Below are positions 60,259-64,000 of a stretch of DNA of 64,000 nucleotides, piece after piece. The notes beneath the pieces are model-generated. The model saw nothing but the letters and a program-made list of their open reading frames with translations. It was not told the origin of the DNA and did no database searches. The position numbers and the translations under genes were made by a program. How positions within the stretch are numbered: position 1 is the stretch's first letter; the number at the start of each line of letters is the position of its first letter. Source of the stretch: PHAA01 sp022706565 (lineage in GTDB: Bacteria > Bacillota > Syntrophomonadia > Syntrophomonadales > Syntrophomonadaceae); assembly GCA_040769385.1 (NCBI GenBank), contig JAXGLD010000001.1, positions 1 to 64,000 of the forward strand, read 5' to 3'.

Positions 60259-62121
60259 ATGCACACCACACCAATGAGAGGCGGGAGAAGTTTTCTCTCC
60301 GAGGAAGAAAAACAGAACAAGCCCGAGATTACCGTAGCCCTGTTGAAGCGGATCTTCAGTTACCTGCGTCCTTATTGGAAGCAGCTGGGCCTGACCCTGC
60401 TGGCCATCGTGGTATCGTCGGTATTCGGCATTCTGCCTACCCTGCTGACCGGGCGAATCATCGACGACGGGCTGATAAACCGGGATCTGGGTATGCTGGT
60501 CACCTTAATCATCATTTCCCTGGTGGTCCTGGTTATATCCAATCTCATCGGGGTACTGGAAAGTTACCTCAGCATCTGGATGGCGGCCAATATCACCGGT
60601 GATCTGCGCAACCAGATGTACCGTCATCTGCAGAGGATGTCGGTGCGATTCTTTGCGGCCAGCCGCCAGGGCGACATCATCACCCGCATGACCAGCGACA
60701 TCGACGGAGTACAGAGCATGGTCAGCACTACCCTGGTCAACATACTCCGCAATGTCATTCTGCTGACCGTGGCCCTCACCGCCTTATTCGCCAAGGATCC
60801 CCTTTTGGCTGCGGTGGGTATGGTGATGGTCCCCCTCTTTATCCTGCCCACCAAGAGGGCGGGCCGAAAGAGATGGCAGATCACCACCGAATCCAAACGC
60901 CACCAGGACGATATGAATCAGATAATCAACGAAACCCTGAGTGTCAGCGGCCAGCTGCTATCCAAGCTGTTCGTCAACCAGGAGATGGAATTTGATCGCT
61001 ATCAGCAGGCCAACCGCAGCATGATCGCGCTCAGCATCAAAGAAAGCCTGGCGGGGCGCTGGTTCCGGGTCACCATGAACATTTTCACCAACATCGGGCC
61101 CATGCTGATCTACCTGGCCGGGGGCCTGCTCATGATAAGATACGGCAACACCAGCCTCACCATCGGCGATATCACGGTGATGGTAGCCCTGCTGGGGCGC
61201 ATGTACAGCCCGGTCAACCAGCTGCTCAACATCCAGGTGGACCTGATCCGCTCGCTGGCCCTGTTTGACCGGATCTTCTCCTACTTCGACCTGCCGGTGG
61301 AGGTGAAAAACGCCCCGGACGCGGTGGTGCCGGAGCATTTTGAGGGCCATCTCAGTTTCGAAGGAGTTCATTTCCATTATGATGAAGGGCAGCCGGTGCT
61401 CAAGGATATCAGCTTCAAGGTGGAAAAAGGCCGTTCGCTGGCCATCGTCGGACCTTCCGGAGCCGGCAAATCGACCATAATAAATCTCATCCCCCGCCTT
61501 TACGATGTGACCGGGGGAGTCATCCGCATCGACGGCATCGACATCAGGCAGCTGGACCTAGATTTCCTGCGGCGTAATATCGGGGTGGTGACCCAGGATA
61601 CCTATCTCTTCAATGGCACCATCCGCGACAACCTGCTCTACGCCAAGGCCGGAGCCAGCCAGGAGGAACTGGAGGAAGCCTGCCGGGAAGCCCATATCCA
61701 CGATTTCATCAGCGGGCTGCCGGACGGTTACGACACTATTGTGGGCAACCGGGGTATAAAGCTGTCCGGGGGTGAGAAACAGAGGATTTCCATTGCCCGC
61801 ATCATCCTGCGGCGGCCGCCCCTGGTGATCTTCGACGAGGCTACCTCCTCCCTGGATTCCATATCGGAAAGCCTTATTCAGGAGGCGATCAGCCCCTTGC
61901 TGGCCCGCAGCACCAGCATAGTCATCGCTCACCGCCTGTCCACGGTGATGGCCGCTGACCAGATCCTGGTGGTGGACCGGGGCCGGGTGGTGGAAAGCGG
62001 CCGCCATGCCGAGCTGCTCAAGCAGGGCGGTTTGTATAAAGAGCTGTATGAAACCCAGTTCCGGGAAGCCGCCGCCGGTGAGGGCCGGGAAAGCGGAGAA
62101 AACTACGAGAGCGTAGCCTAG
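60259..62121 (+). CDS. ABC exporter (fused membrane and ATPase domains)
   Basis: This 620-residue half-transporter probably forms a homodimer. The first 340 residues carry six membrane helices; the ATPase domain follows with Walker A GPSGAGKST (398-406), the signature LSGGEKQRIS, Walker B LVIFDEATSSLD, and the switch His in IVIAHRLSTV. It is of the MsbA/BmrA multidrug or lipid exporter kind. MarR control suggests efflux of a toxic compound. A strong hairpin follows the gene. Confidence 0.92.
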   Translation: MHTTPMRGGRSFLSEEEKQNKPEITVALLKRIFSYLRPYWKQLGLTLLAIVVSSVFGILPTLLTGRIIDDGLINRDLGMLVTLIIISLVVLVISNLIGVLESYLSIWMAANITGDLRNQMYRHLQRMSVRFFAASRQGDIITRMTSDIDGVQSMVSTTLVNILRNVILLTVALTALFAKDPLLAAVGMVMVPLFILPTKRAGRKRWQITTESKRHQDDMNQIINETLSVSGQLLSKLFVNQEMEFDRYQQANRSMIALSIKESLAGRWFRVTMNIFTNIGPMLIYLAGGLLMIRYGNTSLTIGDITVMVALLGRMYSPVNQLLNIQVDLIRSLALFDRIFSYFDLPVEVKNAPDAVVPEHFEGHLSFEGVHFHYDEGQPVLKDISFKVEKGRSLAIVGPSGAGKSTIINLIPRLYDVTGGVIRIDGIDIRQLDLDFLRRNIGVVTQDTYLFNGTIRDNLLYAKAGASQEELEEACREAHIHDFISGLPDGYDTIVGNRGIKLSGGEKQRISIARIILRRPPLVIFDEATSSLDSISESLIQEAISPLLARSTSIVIAHRLSTVMAADQILVVDRGRVVESGRHAELLKQGGLYKELYETQFREAAAGEGRESGENYESVA

Positions 62122-62156
62122 CCGCACTTGACGCCCTTGCCTTGGGGCGATAGCAA

Positions 62157-62190
62157 AGCCGGCGCCATCCAGGCGCCGGCTGATCTTATT
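62157..62190 (+). terminator. Terminator between ABC exporter and arsA-like genes
   Basis: GCCGGCGCC (62158-62166) and GGCGCCGGC (62172-62180) form a 9-bp GC stem. A TGATCTTATTTC tail follows on the plus strand. It may also serve the convergent minus-strand gene. Confidence 0.8.
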
Positions 62191-62191
62191 T

Positions 62192-63925
62192 CTATTTCAG
62201 CACGTTTTCGATGGAGGCATCCTCCAACCAGGGTATGACGGCGAAATTGCCCTCACTGATTTCTTTTACCTTGGCCAGCCAGGGTCTCTCCGCTTCCGCC
62301 CGGGCCAGCAGCATGGGATCGCTGGTATTGGTCACGGACAGGCTCTGGTTTACTACCCACCATTTGTTGTGTATACCAGCCCGGTGCAGTTCATCCCGCA
62401 GCCGCTGGGCCTCCCAGACGGGGGTGGCCTCCGGTAGTGTCACTATGACCACGTCTGCTTGTTTTTCATCCCGCAGCCGGGGCAGCAGTTTTTTTACCGA
62501 GGGTGGGATTTGACCCTTGGTCCGCTCTACTTCGCGGTGATAGCTCTGGGTGGAATCGAGCAGCAGCAGGGTGTGCCCGGTAGGTGCGGTATCGATGATC
62601 ACTACCTCGTCTTCGGACTTCTCCACTATTTCGGCAAATGCCCGGAATACCGCGATCTCCTGGGTACAGGGGGAACGCAGATCCTCCCTGACATACTCCA
62701 GGTCTTCCTCGCTCATGGTCTCCCGGGCCAGGGCAATGACCTCCTCCTGGTATCTGGCCCACTCCTGGCGCTCGTCAATATGGCTCTGGGTGATATTTTC
62801 CGTCGCGCCGATGAAGAGGCGCAGGTGATCGGCGGGGTCGGTGGAGGACAAATGAACCTTGTCCCCCTTGCGGGCCAGACCTAGCGCAATGGCGGCAGCT
62901 ACGGTGGTTTTGCCTACCCCGCCCTTGCCCATCACGAAAATGACTCTTTTCCCACTCGCATACAGATCATCGATCATCACCTCGATCCGGCGGAGATCGG
63001 GTTTGACCGCCTTCTCGGCGCCCTTTTCATACTCATCCGCGGTGAAAAACAGCCTAATCCGCTCCAGACCCAAAATGTTGTAGGAGCGCAGCGGCAGGCT
63101 ATAGGTCGGGTATTGCTTCAGGCTCTCCGGCATATTGGCCAGAGCCTCCTGCTGATCGGTCATGATCTTGCGGGACAGGTCATCGCTGGCCTGACCCAAA
63201 ACCGCGTTTATAATCAGCAACTGGTTGTTGATTCCCAGGTCGCTCAGCTCCCGGCTGGAACGCTCCGCTTCCACCAGGGGTGAATTTTCCGGCTTGGCCA
63301 CCATCACCAGGGTGGTCCGTTGGGGGTCAGCCAGGGTGGCGACCGCTTCCTTGTACATGTCCTTCTTGTCTTCCAGACCGGCCAGCTGCCCCAAACAGGA
63401 AACCCCGTGGGTACTCTCGCTGATAAAACTGCTCCAGGCCGAGGGCAGCTGCAGCATCCGCAGGGTGTGCCCAGTGGGAGCGGTATCGAATATGATATGG
63501 TCGTAACCGTCCTCGACTTCCTGGTCGGTGATGAAATGGGAGAACTGGTCAAAGGCGGCCGTTTCCACTGTACAGGAGCCCGACAACTGTTCGGCCATAT
63601 TGGCGATGACGCTGTCGGGCAGCTTGCCTATATATGGGGCCAAGAGCGCTTCCCGGTATTCCCGGGCTGCTTCTTCGGGATCGAGATTGGCCACGACCAG
63701 GTTGGGAACCCCAGCGATGGGCACACCATGGCCATTCAGTTCGGTGGCGAACACATCCTGCAGATTGGAGGCCGGGTCGGTGCTGACCAGGAGCACCTTT
63801 TTGCCGCGATCGGCCAGGTTGACGGCCACCGCGCAGGCGATGGAGGTCTTGCCCACCCCGCCCTTGCCGGTGAAGAAGAGGTATTTGGTCAGCTGGATTC
63901 TATCCAGGGAAAATGTGGCATACAT
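62192..63925 (-). CDS. arsA: ArsA-type ATPase with two ATPase domains
   Basis: This is a 577-residue protein with two tandem ArsA halves. Each has a deviant Walker A (TGKGGVGKT at about 19-27, MGKGGVGKT at about 334-342), a switch DTAPTGHTL and a DPA motif (STDPASNLQ, STDPADHL). Candidate metalloid-binding Cys lie in GSCTVE, GVSCLG and RSPCTQE. ArsA powers arsenite export through ArsB. Start ATG 63925 has GAGGGGG in the upstream gene's end. The neighbouring arsenic genes are outside the window, so the substrate is inferred. Confidence 0.88.
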   Translation of the reverse strand: MYATFSLDRIQLTKYLFFTGKGGVGKTSIACAVAVNLADRGKKVLLVSTDPASNLQDVFATELNGHGVPIAGVPNLVVANLDPEEAAREYREALLAPYIGKLPDSVIANMAEQLSGSCTVETAAFDQFSHFITDQEVEDGYDHIIFDTAPTGHTLRMLQLPSAWSSFISESTHGVSCLGQLAGLEDKKDMYKEAVATLADPQRTTLVMVAKPENSPLVEAERSSRELSDLGINNQLLIINAVLGQASDDLSRKIMTDQQEALANMPESLKQYPTYSLPLRSYNILGLERIRLFFTADEYEKGAEKAVKPDLRRIEVMIDDLYASGKRVIFVMGKGGVGKTTVAAAIALGLARKGDKVHLSSTDPADHLRLFIGATENITQSHIDERQEWARYQEEVIALARETMSEEDLEYVREDLRSPCTQEIAVFRAFAEIVEKSEDEVVIIDTAPTGHTLLLLDSTQSYHREVERTKGQIPPSVKKLLPRLRDEKQADVVIVTLPEATPVWEAQRLRDELHRAGIHNKWWVVNQSLSVTNTSDPMLLARAEAERPWLAKVKEISEGNFAVIPWLEDASIENVLK

Positions 63926-63928
63926 GAT

Positions 63929-64000
63929 TTAAGCCCCCTCTTGATTGCTGAAGATTCGGCATCCTGCCCGGTCAAGGGTATCAGCCAATGCCTCCTTCAG
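63929..64000 (-). CDS. C-terminal end of a gene upstream of arsA (partial)
   Basis: Twenty-three codons and a TAA on the minus strand read LKEALADTLDRAGCRIFSNQ and EGA. The frame is open to the window edge and ends 3 bp before the arsA start, so it is the preceding gene of the same operon. An ArsD-like chaperone is the usual neighbour, but the fragment is too short to tell. Confidence 0.5.
   Translation of the reverse strand: MKEALADTLDRAGCRIFSNQEGA

Noticed and set aside
1..64000. tRNA, rRNA genes, transposase or integrase genes
   Set aside because: Looked for in both strands by motif and frame content; none seen.

Overview
The window looks like the chromosome of an anaerobic, spore-forming-type Gram-positive bacterium (Bacillota/Clostridia), most likely of the syntrophic fatty-acid-oxidising kind. 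This is inferred from SepF, a tryptophan T-box leader, an AbrB/SpoVT-type regulator, a DUF3231 protein, a beta-oxidation operon with two CoA-transferases, and a regulator built on an FeFe-hydrogenase-like module. I saw no rRNA or tRNA genes, no CRISPR array and no intact insertion sequence.

Layout. (1) 1-15.5 kb is a defence island on the minus strand. In order of transcription it holds a toxin / antitoxin / SecB-like chaperone module (15374-14150), a three-gene operon of SNF2 helicase, DNA methyltransferase and Res-like helicase-nuclease (13825-4544), a decayed fourth gene (4436-4064), and a Wadjet plasmid-defence operon jetD-A-B-C that runs off the left edge. (2) 15.7-23.9 kb holds an aminotransferase, a broken acetyltransferase, and a phage-type replication module (XRE regulator, small ORF, O-like initiator, DnaC-like loader). 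The initiator gene carries a 24-bp repeat array and a 12-bp repeat array internally and may contain an origin. A ComEC-type hydrolase, an AbrB protein, a vWA/macro-domain pair and a flavin reductase-like protein follow. (3) 24.3-42.7 kb mixes metabolism and accessory genes: an HPP membrane protein, a rearranged trpBA-DCF operon under a T-box, two related Ig-like proteins (one extremely His/Asp-rich), an XRE protein with a dead ImmA-like domain, prs, an amidohydrolase, a thioesterase and an alpha/beta hydrolase. Six near-identical 29-bp palindromes plus one degenerate copy lie between these genes. (4) 43-59 kb is the energy-metabolism and regulation block: a hydrogenase-like sigma-54 activator, a PAS/GAF histidine kinase, sepF, and an operon of acyl-CoA dehydrogenase, HSD10-type dehydrogenase, thiolase, DUF35 protein and two CoA-transferases. 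That operon has a good sigma-54 promoter and lies directly downstream of a CBS-PAS sigma-54 activator. (5) 59.7-64 kb holds a MarR-controlled ABC exporter and a two-domain ArsA-type ATPase.

How the parts fit. The sigma-54 activator at 58.8-56.7 kb probably switches on the beta-oxidation operon. The hydrogenase-like activator probably senses redox state or H2, which limits syntrophic fatty-acid oxidation. Several genes (helicase-operon gene 4, GNAT, a Mur-ligase-like fragment, the duplicated CoA-transferase 3' end) are relics of deletion or duplication. All functional assignments come from reading motifs in the translated sequence; no database search was run.
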